From the NCBI RefSeq assembly GCF_003014555.1, contig NZ_PYGE01000002.1:310001-374000 (forward strand): DNA of 64,000 bases. Reading direction: 5' to 3'. Below the pieces are notes generated by a model. It was not told the origin of the DNA, searched no databases, and saw only the letters and a program-made list of their open reading frames with translations. Origin of the DNA: Haloactinopolyspora alba (lineage in GTDB: Bacteria > Actinomycetota > Actinomycetes > Jiangellales > Jiangellaceae). A program made the translations under genes and the position numbers. Numbering within the stretch: position 1 is the stretch's first letter; every line of letters begins with the position of its first letter. Below are positions 18,301-29,524 of the stretch, piece by piece.

Positions 18301-18970
18301 AGCCCGCGGTGGACGTGGCGTCGTCGACGAGCTGGTCCGCGGACACGGTGGTCGGCGCGGATCCGACCGGGGCGCCGTCGAGATAGGTGGTGACCCGTCC
18401 GGCGTCGGTGTCGAGCGTGACGGTGACGGACTTCCACTCCTGCGCCGGAAGCGCCGCGGACCCGGTGACCTGGGCCTCGCCGCCGGCACCCGAGGTCGTG
18501 ACGGCCGTGCGCAGGTCGCCGTCGCCGTTGCTCGGCGTGCTGAACAGGTACCTCGTGGTGTCCGATCCGAGCGCGTAGATCCATTGCCAGGGGGCGCTGG
18601 TCCCGTCCCACCGGACCCGCGCGGAGACGGTCAGGTCGGTGGCGCCGTCCAGTGCCGCGGCCGGCAGCTCGACGTGTGCGCCGTCGGAGCTGGAGCCGCC
18701 GGGCAGGTCGAGGGCGGTGCCGTCGCCCACGCCGTCGACGAGCGAGGCGGTGGAACCGTTGACCAGCGTGCCGTCGAGCCCGTTGCCGGATGCGTCGGTG
18801 ATGACGCCGCTGGTCGGATCGCCGGAATCGAAGTTGTAGTGGAGCGCGGGTTCAGGGACGTCGGTGGCCGCGGCCGGGACGTCCTGGCCGCCGGCCAACG
18901 CGAGAGTGCCCAGCGCCATGGCGAGCATGGCTGACACGGCGGTACGTGGTCGTGGTCTCGTGTGCACCAT
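15314..18970 (-). CDS. Secreted multidomain clan-A glycoside hydrolase
   Basis: Exported enzyme of 1218 residues. Domains in order: signal peptide 1-35; LamG/concanavalin-like domain about 40-265; Ig-like domain about 275-350 (VPVEWDDVDPGAYGQPGTFT); catalytic TIM-barrel about 355-720; then three carbohydrate-binding-like modules, at about 785-935 (WERSYEAEDAEYTGSGYSLN), about 940-1045 and about 1050-1205. The barrel has the clan GH-A pair: acid/base E468 in EPFNEPEGNM and nucleophile E584 in NINEYAFNY, 116 residues apart. I cannot assign a GH family; GH39- or GH30-like members are the nearest guess. It probably cuts an extracellular plant polysaccharide into fragments for the neighbouring importer. 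It has its own promoter with a LacI-type palindrome. Confidence 0.75.
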   Translation of the reverse strand: MVHTRPRPRTAVSAMLAMALGTLALAGGQDVPAAATDVPEPALHYNFDSGDPTSGVITDASGNGLDGTLVNGSTASLVDGVGDGTALDLPGGSSSDGAHVELPAAALDGATDLTVSARVRWDGTSAPWQWIYALGSDTTRYLFSTPSNGDGDLRTAVTTSGAGGEAQVTGSAALPAQEWKSVTVTLDTDAGRVTTYLDGAPVGSAPTTVSADQLVDDATSTAGYIGNSFYPDPLFAGAVDDFRIYRSALTGDQVAELHPGEVPVPTGLSQDTFEVSTRTGVAPELPRAVDATYSDGYDREVPVEWDDVDPGAYGQPGTFTVAGTVGSLPVTAEITVVRNELTVDLAQNTGAFHGGASGSLYGLYGDGVPTSNIIEGMNVRSVATKGQDGAQHPGSDALEVVKPLADATDGDVYVRTTDFYRGFPYQWPGDTPQEKLSGYMDVLERQLDQIRELDPEYRDNIVVEPFNEPEGNMFGTGEWSYNGVSWLDDPADYFRAWDRAYAMIKEKLPGVRVSGPNTSALYDEVKGFLEHAVEAGTVPDVITWHELSHPENVRDSVARYRQWEAEVFAGTPHEGTELPININEYAFNYHTSVPGQMIQWISAIEESKVDAMMAFWNINGNLSDSAVQANRGNGQWWLFNTYAGMSGHTVRVSPPFPGENYTMQGVATLDERKQQARALFGGSDGTGHVTFDNVPADLLGERVHAWIREIPWTGQIGDSPQPEIIAERNVEVTDGSVSFDFGEDLPAMKESSAYEIVLTPAGDGTAAAVPPQLWERSYEAEDAEYTGSGYSLNGPEGSPDDVSKFYTSGGFDVGGLRTGSDGVLDFTVDVPKDGTYDLSVFANSLNTHDLVQEQGPTNVFVRVDGKAEQELFLPLGYKWVVWDHADTTVELTEGKHTISLAARSLDGSGATTGDALIDRITLSLPDPEASSTIYEAETAGLNGADPVYADPRVKRRGATGSGAVEIGEGDTATFWVYSEKDAESTIDVHTLGGGTTQLAVNGEDVMRVAPKTSAVAVSLSGGINKVTLTGRAGRSLIDRLEVRPGTDVLETTSYQAEEATTTGSAEVTSLSLASGGSAVSGIGGEPGNSNTLEFDVTVDEPGTYAMRVRYANPEQSEASHYNPNPMARRADISVNGDARRSVLFPGSFHENNFWELTVPVRLEAGANTVVFSSEEKPNFDGETYSDDLWPGIHLRSQYAPIIDTISVTRFSSARLPMP
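16511..16522. promoter_or_regulatory. Intragenic copy of the LacI-type palindrome
   Basis: A third CGAACCGGTTCG lies inside the coding region of the large glycosidase, encoding LRTGSD. It might be an auxiliary operator or a chance occurrence. Confidence 0.4.
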
Positions 18971-19000
18971 CGTTGCTGCTCCTGAGCTTGTCGGTGGTGT

Positions 19001-19016
19001 TTCGAACCGGTTCGAA
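19001..19016. promoter_or_regulatory. Predicted LacI operator, large glycosidase
   Basis: TTCGAACCGGTTCGAA is a perfect 16-bp palindrome 31 bases upstream of the glycosidase start, sharing its 12-bp core with the site before lacI. Confidence 0.8.
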
Positions 19017-19101
19017 TGTCGGGCGGATCAATGGCTTTCGGGTTCGGTTCTGGTGTGACTCGGTGTGGTCGTCGCCGGCGCCGGCGCGCTTGGCGCACTA
19101 G

Positions 19102-19115
19102 TGTGAACGCTCACA
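19102..19115. promoter_or_regulatory. Second LacI-type palindrome
   Basis: TGTGAACGCTCACA has the TGTGA/TCACA arms common to many LacI-family operators. It lies 132 bases upstream of the glycosidase start, so it could bind a second LacI-family protein encoded elsewhere. Confidence 0.45.
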
Positions 19116-19260
19116 ATCCGTCGGTCAACCCCCGCGGCCGACCAGTCGGCCGTGCCAGGGCAAGCGACGTGGTGTCCGCGTCTCGCGCCGCCGGTGGTCG
19201 GTCAGGGCGGCGCCGAGCGCTCGCCGGGACCTGTCACGCGCAGCGGTCGGAGCACGAGAA

Positions 19261-19295
19261 ACGGCGCCGCGCCCCGGTGTGGGGCACGGCGCCGT
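19261..19295 (-). terminator. rpsT terminator hairpin
   Basis: The arms ACGGCGCCG and CGGCGCCGT enclose an inner GCCCC/GGGGC stem with a 5-base loop, giving about 14 pairs with one mismatch. It lies 18 bases past the rpsT stop and is followed on the minus strand by TTCTCG, only a weak U tract. Confidence 0.7.
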
Positions 19296-19313
19296 CTCGC
19301 GCGTCGACGGTCG

Positions 19314-19574
19314 TCAGAGCATGGAGGCACGCTTCGCGATGGACGACTTGCGGTTGGCCGCCTGGTTCTTGTGGATGACGCCCTTGGACACCGCCTTGTC
19401 GAGCTTGCGGGAGGCGCTGCGGGCCGCCGCGGTCGCGCGTTCGGTGTCGCCGTTGGCGGCCGCCTGTTGGAACTGGCGGATCGCCGTCTTGAGCTCGGAC
19501 TTCACCGACCGGTTGCGCAGCCGCGCCTTCTCGTTGGTGAGCATGCGCTTCTTCTGGGACTTGATGTTCGCCAC
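19314..19574 (-). CDS. rpsT: 30S ribosomal protein S20
   Basis: Binds the 5' domain of 16S rRNA early in 30S assembly. The 86 residues match the family length. The start is [20 protein letters not shown] and the end [17 protein letters not shown], with the Lys/Arg-rich three-helix bundle between. In most actinobacteria it lies directly beside holA in opposite orientation. Here it is about 12.8 kb from holA, because the carbohydrate island occupies the gap. Confidence 0.97.
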   Translation of the reverse strand: MANIKSQKKRMLTNEKARLRNRSVKSELKTAIRQFQQAAANGDTERATAAARSASRKLDKAVSKGVIHKNQAANRKSSIAKRASML

Positions 19575-19888
19575 GGACGTGTGCCTTCGCTTCGATCGGA
19601 CAGGTCAAGAGGGCGTCGGATATCCTCGGGACACACGGCGGTGGGGAACCACCGTGGGCGGCGTGAGGTACTCCGGCGCATCCGCGACCTCGGCGGACGC
19701 GCGATGAGCAAGCGTACCAGCCGCGACGGCGTCCCTGCGAATCCGGCTGATCCCTCGCCACCCGTGAGCGGTCCTTGCGCGTGTCAGCGTCGAATGACGC
19801 GGTGATTGGGCCCGCACGCGTCGCTTTTCGCAGTAAGGAGCGCTCACACACGCAAGGATGCGGCAACCGTGCACGCCGCGCGGCTGGG
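19575..19888. other. rpsT 5' region and C39 gene 3' flank
   Basis: Both flanking genes are on the minus strand. The region holds the rpsT leader with a small hairpin, CGGTGG/CCACCG at 19639-19654 around GGAA. I see no clear promoter consensus, no tRNA and no supported ORF. Confidence 0.5.
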
Positions 19889-21229
19889 TCACCAGGAGCC
19901 GTGGCCGCCGTCCGGGAGCGGGACGTCGTACGGGCGGATGACGTAGGCGATACCACCGGAGCCGCCCGCGACCGATCCGTCGGCGAGGCGGCGCTGCGTC
20001 CGCAGCCACACCCGTTCGAACTGCTCACGCGGATACACCCGCCGGACGGAGTCGTTCGAGTCGGCGGCGGGGTCGTTGACCACGACGTCGCCGTCCGCCG
20101 TGAATCCCACGACGACGAACAGGTGCCCGGCGGTGCCGTAGCCGGCGCCGTCGAGCTCGTCCGCGGTGAACGACTGCGACGTGACCACCGGGATGCCCGC
20201 CGCGATCAGCCGTTCGAGGTCGTCGAGGGAACGCAGACGGGTGACGAACGCGTCGAGCTTGCCGGACGAGGCGGCGTAGGCGGTGTTGAACGGCCAGTTG
20301 CCGGCGCCCTGGTAGGCGTGGTCCCAGGTCACCCGCGCGGCATGGGCGACCTGCGGGTCGGTGTAGCCGGGCTCGATCCAGTCCATCTCGGTGCTGGACG
20401 GGCCGGCGCCGAAGTACTCCATGACCATGGTGGTCGACGCCGGGCTGCACCACACCTCACCGCCACCGCCGTACTCCGGGTAGTTGCCGCTGTGGATGTT
20501 CTGCGAGCGCCGTGGAACGTCCAGCTCGGTGCCCCAGGCGATGCTGCCCCGGCTCGGCTCCACCGCGAAGCGCTCGGGTACGTGCGAGGCCATCGAGCCG
20601 ATGGACCACACCCGCGGTGTCGCCAGCGACCCAGGTGAGCGGTGCAGGCGCAGCCGGAGCTCGTACCCGCGGATCAGCACGTCGGCGCCGTCCTCGACGG
20701 CCACGGTGTCGGTGTGCACGGCGCTGCGGCCGTCGGACTGGTCCGGGACGCTGGTGCGCCGGATGCTGGTGTCGCCGGTGGCCCAGTTCCCCAGGTCGTA
20801 CCACGGTGAGGTCTCGCCGTCGGTGTACGTGGCACGCAGTTCGACCGAGATCCACGTGCCGTGCGGTGTCGAGGCGTTCCACGAGGGCACGAGCTCGTTC
20901 GCGGCGAAGTCGAGCTCGGTGAACGGCGACGTCCAGGTGGCGTACTCCCAGCTGGTGGTGGCGCCGGTGTTCGGGTCGGTGTAGTCGGTGGTGCCGGCGG
21001 GAGTGCTCATCATCACGCCGGCGTGCGGACCGGGCAGTACCCACACGCCCTGCGACGTGCCCGACCGCCAGTCGGCGCTACCGCTCCAGCGGCGGACGTC
21101 CACCTGCGCGTCCCTGGCCCGTGAGGCACGGTCCGGCTCGTCGTCCGGGCCGGGCGTGCCCGAGGACGGCACCACGGACAGCGCGAGCAGCGCCGTGGTG
21201 ACGAAGGCGACGACGAGCGGGCGTGGCAT
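19889..21229 (-). CDS. Secreted C39-like cysteine peptidase
   Basis: Exported protein of 446 residues with signal peptide MPRPLVVAFVTTALLALSVV. Residues about 40-235 form a beta-rich region unrelated to the peptidase. Residues about 240-400 are a papain-like C39_2 domain with C261 in VWCSPASTTMVMEY, H369 in AGHLFVVVGF and a following NDPAA aspartate, the expected catalytic triad. Actinobacterial homologues are common, but their substrate is unknown. It is monocistronic and divergent from lepA. It has no neighbouring ABC exporter or leader-peptide gene, so a role in bacteriocin maturation is unlikely. Confidence 0.8.
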   Translation of the reverse strand: MPRPLVVAFVTTALLALSVVPSSGTPGPDDEPDRASRARDAQVDVRRWSGSADWRSGTSQGVWVLPGPHAGVMMSTPAGTTDYTDPNTGATTSWEYATWTSPFTELDFAANELVPSWNASTPHGTWISVELRATYTDGETSPWYDLGNWATGDTSIRRTSVPDQSDGRSAVHTDTVAVEDGADVLIRGYELRLRLHRSPGSLATPRVWSIGSMASHVPERFAVEPSRGSIAWGTELDVPRRSQNIHSGNYPEYGGGGEVWCSPASTTMVMEYFGAGPSSTEMDWIEPGYTDPQVAHAARVTWDHAYQGAGNWPFNTAYAASSGKLDAFVTRLRSLDDLERLIAAGIPVVTSQSFTADELDGAGYGTAGHLFVVVGFTADGDVVVNDPAADSNDSVRRVYPREQFERVWLRTQRRLADGSVAGGSGGIAYVIRPYDVPLPDGGHGSW

Positions 21230-21422
21230 GTGAGACTCCCGGTACGCGGGACCATTCGACGAGGCACACTATGACGCCCGCGAGCTCCCGGGCGCCAGCC
21301 GGGGTGTTCGGCGCGTCGGCTGCGCTGTGAGCGGGGGCCGTGAGCATGGGATGATGGAGGAGCCGGCCGGTCCCGAGCCGCCGGCCGCACACCCACCGAA
21401 CAGGAAGTCTTGAGGACGCTGC

Positions 21423-23300
<1,878 letters not shown>

Positions 23301-23352
23301 CCGAGCCGCCCGGCGGGCCCTCGTGGTGTCGGCAGGGGCGTCGGCCCCGGGG

Positions 23353-23898
23353 TCAGCCGGCCGGCGGGTAGCCCAGATGGGCCAGCGCCTGGCGCAGCAG
23401 CAGCCCGTGCCCGCCCAGCATCTCCTTCTGCACGGCGTCGTCGGCGGCGTCGGACGGCGGCAGCCACACCAGGTCGAGCGCGTCCTGGCGGGGCGTGCAG
23501 TCGCCGGTGACCGGGATGACGAACGCGAGCGCCACGGCGTGCTGGCGCGGGTCGTGGTAGGCGCTGGCCCCGGGCGTCGGGAAGTACTCGGCGACCGTGA
23601 ACGGCAGTGGTGAGGCCGGGATCTGCGGCAGGGCGTGCGGTCCGAGGTCCTTCTCGATGTGGCGTTTCAGCGCGTCGCGGACGCGTTCGTGGTGCATGAC
23701 CCGTCCGGCGACGAGCTCGCGATGGATCTCGCCCTCGGGGGTGGAGCGCAGGAGCAGTCCGAACGCGGTCACGACGCCGGTGTCGTCGACCCGTGTCGGT
23801 ACCGCGTTGACGTACAGGATCGGTAGCCGCCGCCGGGCGAACTCGAGGTCTTCCGGATCGAGCCAGTTCTCGTGCGTGTCCACCGCGGTCCTGTTCAT
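23353..23898 (-). CDS. Nudix-like DUF4916 protein
   Basis: A 181-residue cytoplasmic protein beginning WLDPEDLEFARRRLPILYVN, the hallmark start of the actinobacterial DUF4916/Nudix-like family. A full Nudix box (GX5EX7REUXEEXGU) is not visible: the corresponding region reads GRVMHHERVRDALKRHIEKD. It may therefore be a non-hydrolytic relative. It is convergent with lepA and divergent from the glycosyltransferase, with a family B repeat between. No function is established. Confidence 0.7.
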   Translation of the reverse strand: MNRTAVDTHENWLDPEDLEFARRRLPILYVNAVPTRVDDTGVVTAFGLLLRSTPEGEIHRELVAGRVMHHERVRDALKRHIEKDLGPHALPQIPASPLPFTVAEYFPTPGASAYHDPRQHAVALAFVIPVTGDCTPRQDALDLVWLPPSDAADDAVQKEMLGGHGLLLRQALAHLGYPPAG

Positions 23899-23954
23899 GA
23901 CGTCCGTTCTACCTGACGATGATCGGGCCCGCCCACCCGACCGTGCTGCTCGCT

Positions 23955-24011
23955 CCCATGATCATCGGCACTTACCGGCCATATGGCCCGGAAAGTGCCG
24001 ATGATCATGGG
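23955..24011. repeat. Family B palindromic repeat, copy 1
   Basis: Perfect 19-bp arms, CCCATGATCATCGGCACTT at 23955-23973 and its complement at 23993-24011, enclose a second palindrome, GGCCATATGGCC, at 23977-23988. It lies between two divergent genes. Confidence 0.9.
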
Positions 24012-24086
24012 GACGGGGCGGCGATGTTCACTGGGGTGTCACGTCGCCGTCCCCCGGCGCACGCACGGCGCCTGCACGATGCTGGC

Positions 24087-25235
24087 GTGCGCATCCTGCA
24101 GGCGGCCAACTTCGTCGCGCCGCACTCCGGTGGCATCCGGACGATGATGCGGCACCTGGCGGACGGCTACGCCGCGGCCGGACACGAGGTCGTCGCCGTC
24201 GTGCCGGGGGAGCGGAACACGACGAGGACGACCGGGTACGGGCGCCTCGTCGAGATCGCCGCGCCGACGATCCCCGGCACCGGCGGTTACCGCATGATCA
24301 CGGCATGGCGCACCGTCGAGGACCTGCTCGCCGCGGTCGCGCCGGACCGGGTCGAGGTGTCCGACCGGCTGACGCTGGGCCGGATCGGCCCGTGGGCCCG
24401 CCGCCGCGGGATCGGCGCCGTCGTCTTCTCGCACGAACGGCTGGACGCGCTGCTGCGGTTTCATCTCGGCCGCGCGCTGCCGACCGCGCGGATCGCGAAC
24501 GCATGGAACCGCAGGCTGGCCGCGTCGTTCGACACGGTCGTGTGCACCACCCGGTGGGCGGCCGAGGAGTTCGTCCGCGTGGGCGTGCCGAACCTCGCCC
24601 ACGTGCCGCTCGGCATCGACCTGGAGACCTTCCATCCGAGCCGCCGCGACCCGGCGCTGCGCACCCAGCTGGCGCGCGGCGCGGAGGTGGTCATCGCGAC
24701 TGCCGTGCGGCTGTCGCCGGAGAAGCGCCCGGACCTGCTGGTGCCGATGGCCGACGAACTGCGCCGGCTCGGCGTGCGTGCCCGGCTGGTGGTCTGCGGG
24801 GACGGCTCGGTGCGTGATCTCGTGGCGGCGCAGGCCGTCGGTAAGCCGGTCACCATGGCCGGGTTCGTCGCCGACCGCGAACGGCTGGCGTCGATCCTGG
24901 CGAGCGTCGACGTGGTCGCCGCGCCCGGGCCGTACGAGACGTTCGGGCTGGCGGCGCTGGAGGCGATGGCCTCCGGGACGCCAGTGGTCGCCAGCTCCTC
25001 CGGGGCGTTGCCGGAGCTCGTCGTCGGCGACGCCGGGCGCACGGCACCACCGGATCCGGCCGCGATGGCCCGGGCGGTCGCCGAGCTCGCCGACCTGGGC
25101 GCACCGGCACGGGCCGCGGCGCGGTGCCGTGCGCAGGAGTACTCGTGGTCGGCTACGGTGGAGGAAATGCTTGCGGTGCACGGTTTGGACACAGGTAGGC
25201 CGCAGAGGCTGTCGCAGGGAGCTACCAGGTCGTAA
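24087..25235 (+). CDS. GT4-family glycosyltransferase
   Basis: Cytoplasmic GT-B glycosyltransferase, about 382 residues. It begins RILQAANFVAPHSGGIRTMM, an acceptor-side start typical of GT4 mannosyl/glucosyltransferases. It has the donor-site sequences VRLSPEKRPDLL and GPYETFGLAALEAMASGTPV, the latter with the E-x7-E nucleotide-sugar motif. The frame is open back to 23919, but that part contains the family B repeat and Arg/Pro-rich residues, so I start at GTG 24087; ATG 24024 is possible. The next gene, an acyl-CoA ligase, starts 61 bases later. Actinobacterial homologues next to fadD are mannosyl- or glucosyl-transferases for lipids, but that role is only a guess. Confidence 0.8.
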   Translation: MRILQAANFVAPHSGGIRTMMRHLADGYAAAGHEVVAVVPGERNTTRTTGYGRLVEIAAPTIPGTGGYRMITAWRTVEDLLAAVAPDRVEVSDRLTLGRIGPWARRRGIGAVVFSHERLDALLRFHLGRALPTARIANAWNRRLAASFDTVVCTTRWAAEEFVRVGVPNLAHVPLGIDLETFHPSRRDPALRTQLARGAEVVIATAVRLSPEKRPDLLVPMADELRRLGVRARLVVCGDGSVRDLVAAQAVGKPVTMAGFVADRERLASILASVDVVAAPGPYETFGLAALEAMASGTPVVASSSGALPELVVGDAGRTAPPDPAAMARAVAELADLGAPARAAARCRAQEYSWSATVEEMLAVHGLDTGRPQRLSQGATRS

Positions 25236-25296
25236 CCTTCCTCCCACCTGACCGTGTACCGACCGGCCCGCCGCGGACGGTGATTGGGGAGGAATC

Positions 25297-27135
<1,839 letters not shown>

Positions 27136-27145
27136 CCTCCGGGTC

Positions 27146-27233
27146 GTGAATGATCCACGTTGTTGACGCATGGATGGAATTCCATGCGTCACCACCCCTG
27201 CATGCCTGGTGACGCGTGCAATCGCCTGGTGAT
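27146..27233 (+). repeat. Family A dispersed repeat, copy 2
   Basis: It has the GTGAATGATCCACGTTGTTG lead-in, the palindrome CATGGATGGAATTCCATG region, TCACCACC, and two TGGTGA boxes. It lies between the fadD-like stop and hemW. The lead-in is a few bases longer than in copies 1 and 3. Confidence 0.85.
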
Positions 27234-27254
27234 GGCCACAGCCCTCGCCCGGGG

Positions 27255-27260
27255 GACAAT
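27255..27260 (+). promoter_or_regulatory. Leaderless -10 of hemW
   Basis: GACAAT lies 6 bases before the hemW GTG with no ribosome binding site. The same arrangement, GACAATGG then six bases to GTG, occurs at recO. Confidence 0.5.
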
Positions 27261-27266
27261 GGACGT

Positions 27267-28493
27267 GTGCCCTCCACGCTGCCCGACGGCGCGCCCGCGC
27301 CGGTCGACGGAACGCTGCCGGCGTCGGCGCTGAACGGCGTCGGCGACCGCCCCTTCGGCATCTACCTGCACGTCCCGTTCTGCACGACCCGGTGCGGCTA
27401 CTGCGACTTCAACACCTACACCGCCACCGAGTTGGGAACGGCCCCGGGCGCGTCCCGGTCCACCTGGGCCGACGGCGCGACGGCCGAGCTGCGGCTGGCG
27501 CGACGCGCGCTCGGCGCCGCTGACGTCGAGGTGTCGACGGTGTTCGTGGGCGGGGGCACGCCGACGCTGCTGCCGCCGTCCGAGCTGGCCCGGGTGCTGG
27601 ACGTCGTCGACGGCGAGTTCGGCCTGGCCCACGACGCCGAGGTGACGACCGAGGCCAACCCCGAGTCCGTCAGCAAGGCGTCTCTCGACGAGCTGCGTGC
27701 GGCGGGTTTCACCCGGGTGTCCGTCGGCATGCAGAGCGCCCGGCCACACGTGCTGTCCACCCTCGACCGCGTGCACACCCCCGGACGTCCCGCCCGGGCC
27801 GCGGCCGACGCGTACGCCGCCGGGTTCGAGCACGTCAGCCTCGACCTCATCTACGGCACGCCCGGCGAGAGCCTGGACGACTGGCGCGCCAGCCTCGAGA
27901 CGGCACTGGAGTCCGCTCCCGACCACGTCAGCGCCTACGCGTTGATCGTCGAGGAGGGCACGGCGCTGGCCGCGCGGATGGCCCGCGGTGAGTTGCCGAT
28001 GCCGGACGACGACGATCAGGCGGACAAGTACCTGCTGGCCGACGACCTGCTCGCAGCCGCGGGCTACGACTGGTACGAGCTGTCGAACTGGGCGACGATG
28101 GCCGACGCGCGGTGCCGGCACAACGAGCTGTACTGGACCGGCGCCGACTGGTGGGGCGTCGGGCCCGGCGCGCACAGCCACGTCGGCGGCACCCGCTGGT
28201 GGAACGTCAAGCATCCGGCGGCGTGGGCCGGGCGGCTGTCCGACGGTTCCAGTCCCGCCTACGCGCGAGAGATACTGGACGCGGCGACCCGCCGCACCGA
28301 GCGCGTCCTGCTGGAGGTGCGCCTCGCCGGCGGCCTGGACCTGGGCCTGCTCGACGACGACGGCCGCCGTGCCGCCGAGCACGCGGTCGAGCGCGGACTC
28401 GGCGCGGCCGACGCGTTCGCGCACGGACGGCTGGTGCTCACCCGTCAGGGGCGGCTGCTGGCCGACGCCGTGGTGCGCGACCTGCTCGGCTGA
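27267..28493 (+). CDS. hemW: HemW, radical SAM heme chaperone
   Basis: Radical SAM protein of 408 residues related to coproporphyrinogen dehydrogenase (HemN). HemW binds heme and a 4Fe-4S cluster and is thought to deliver heme to respiratory enzymes. The CX3CX2C cluster motif is C39, C43 and C46 in FCTTRCGYCDF. It is followed by VFVGGGTPTLLP, the typical SAM-binding glycine stretch, and EANPESV and the family end LVLTRQGRLLADAVVRDLL. The frame extends to 27216 inside a repeat; I start at GTG 27267 because of the leaderless promoter and the conserved N terminus. The neighbourhood lepA-hemW-hrcA is the standard actinobacterial order. Confidence 0.92.
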   Translation: MPSTLPDGAPAPVDGTLPASALNGVGDRPFGIYLHVPFCTTRCGYCDFNTYTATELGTAPGASRSTWADGATAELRLARRALGAADVEVSTVFVGGGTPTLLPPSELARVLDVVDGEFGLAHDAEVTTEANPESVSKASLDELRAAGFTRVSVGMQSARPHVLSTLDRVHTPGRPARAAADAYAAGFEHVSLDLIYGTPGESLDDWRASLETALESAPDHVSAYALIVEEGTALAARMARGELPMPDDDDQADKYLLADDLLAAAGYDWYELSNWATMADARCRHNELYWTGADWWGVGPGAHSHVGGTRWWNVKHPAAWAGRLSDGSSPAYAREILDAATRRTERVLLEVRLAGGLDLGLLDDDGRRAAEHAVERGLGAADAFAHGRLVLTRQGRLLADAVVRDLLG

Positions 28494-28529
28494 TCGGCCG
28501 GCTTCCGGTGCACTGCGGCGATCAGCCGA
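28486..28529. terminator. Bidirectional hairpin between hemW and DUF3097
   Basis: The arms TCGGCTGATCG and CGATCAGCCGA (11 bp, perfect) bracket 22 bases. They overlap the hemW stop and precede the convergent DUF3097 stop, so the hairpin can serve both genes. No U tract is seen. Confidence 0.6.
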
Positions 28530-28553
28530 ACGGCAGCGCGGCGACGGCGACGA

Positions 28554-29396
28554 TCAGGCGGACGACGGCGCGGTGACGAAGTCGATCAGCTCTTCGACGC
28601 GGCCCAGGAACGACGGTTCCAGGTCGGTGTACGACCGCACCGACGCCAGGATGCGCTGCCAGGCGGCCGGCGGCTCCTCGGCCCAGCCGATGCGCTCGAG
28701 GACGCCCTCCTTCCACGGCACACCCTTGGGCACGTCCGGCCACTCGCGCAGTCCGAGGACCGACGGACGCACGGCCTGCCAGACGTCGACGTAGGGGTGC
28801 CCGAGTACCAGGACGTGCTCGCCGGACGGACCGCCGGTGACCTGCTGCGCGAGACGGGTCTCCTTCGAGCCCGCGACGAGGTGGTCGAGCATCACGCCGA
28901 GGCGCCGCTGCGGTCCCGGTGCGAACTCGTCGACGATCGCGGCGAGGTCGTCCGCGCCGCCGAGCTCTTCCACCACGACGCCCTCGACCCGCAGGTCGTG
29001 ACCCCACACCTTCTCGACGAGCTCGGCGTCGTGCTTGCCCTCGACGTAGATGCGGCTCTCGCGGGCGGTGCGGGCGCGATGGTTCAGCACGGTGACCGAT
29101 CCCGATGCGCTGCGGGCGGGTGCCGTCGGAGCGGACGCGGCGGTCGGCCGGACCAGCGTGACCGGTGCGCCGTCGATCCAGAATCCCGGTCCGAGCGGGA
29201 AACTACGCAGTTTCCCGTGCCGGTCCTCGAGCGTCACGCCGTGTTTGTCGCACTCGACGACGGCCCCGCAGAAGCCGGACTGCACGTCCTCGACGACGAG
29301 GCCGGTCTCGGCCGGCTGCTCGACGCTGGCCCGGCGCTTCGGGTGCGGCGAGCTGGTCAGGACGTCACGGCCGTAACGGTCGGAAGAGCTGCTCAC
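28554..29396 (-). CDS. DUF3097 family protein
   Basis: Soluble protein of 280 residues belonging to the actinobacteria-specific DUF3097 family, recognisable by SGFCGAVVECDKHGVTLEDR, IYVEGKHDAELVEKVWGHDL and LVLGHPYVDVWQAV. The IYVEGKHDAELVEK part resembles the Toprim fold, in which the conserved acidic residue and GKHD binds Mg. A nucleotide-handling role is therefore plausible but unproven. It sits beside hemW, as in many actinomycetes. Confidence 0.85.
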   Translation of the reverse strand: MSSSSDRYGRDVLTSSPHPKRRASVEQPAETGLVVEDVQSGFCGAVVECDKHGVTLEDRHGKLRSFPLGPGFWIDGAPVTLVRPTAASAPTAPARSASGSVTVLNHRARTARESRIYVEGKHDAELVEKVWGHDLRVEGVVVEELGGADDLAAIVDEFAPGPQRRLGVMLDHLVAGSKETRLAQQVTGGPSGEHVLVLGHPYVDVWQAVRPSVLGLREWPDVPKGVPWKEGVLERIGWAEEPPAAWQRILASVRSYTDLEPSFLGRVEELIDFVTAPSSA

Positions 29397-29431
29397 GGAC
29401 CGTGACGCTACTCGGTCCCGGACGCGGGAAC

Positions 29432-29479
29432 CGGCAGCGACACGTCACCGTCGTCGATCGCGGTGACGTGTCACTGCCG
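29432..29479 (-). terminator. Hairpin 2 downstream of the MFS gene
   Basis: 19-base arms at 29432-29450 and 29461-29479, with one wobble and a 10-base loop, read CGGCAGCGACACGTCACCG on the plus strand. No U run follows. Confidence 0.55.
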
Positions 29480-29489
29480 ACACGCTCGT

Positions 29490-29520
29490 CCGGCCCGCCC
29501 GAGGACGTCGGGCGGGCCGG
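29490..29520 (-). terminator. Hairpin 1 downstream of the MFS gene
   Basis: Perfect 13-bp arms, CCGGCCCGCCCGA and TCGGGCGGGCCGG, with a 5-base loop, begin 4 bases past the MFS stop. This is a typical GC-rich actinobacterial terminator. Confidence 0.7.
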
Positions 29521-29524
29521 CGGG

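Larger units (their letters stand above)
18971..19313. other. Control region of the large glycosidase and rpsT 3' flank
   Basis: This gap separates rpsT from the secreted glycosidase, both on the minus strand. It contains the 16-bp palindrome at 19001-19016, a second LacI-type site at 19102-19115, and the rpsT terminator at 19261-19295. A GAGCA-type ribosome site is near 18980. No further ORF is supported. Confidence 0.7.

Noticed and set aside
15392-18934. 1180-residue plus-strand open frame opposite the large glycosidase
   Set aside because: Composition is Arg/Val/Gly/Ala-rich without domains, while the opposite strand has clear domains and catalytic residues.
23323-23345. lepA terminator
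   Set aside because: Several GC-rich stems are possible but none is clearly better than chance here.
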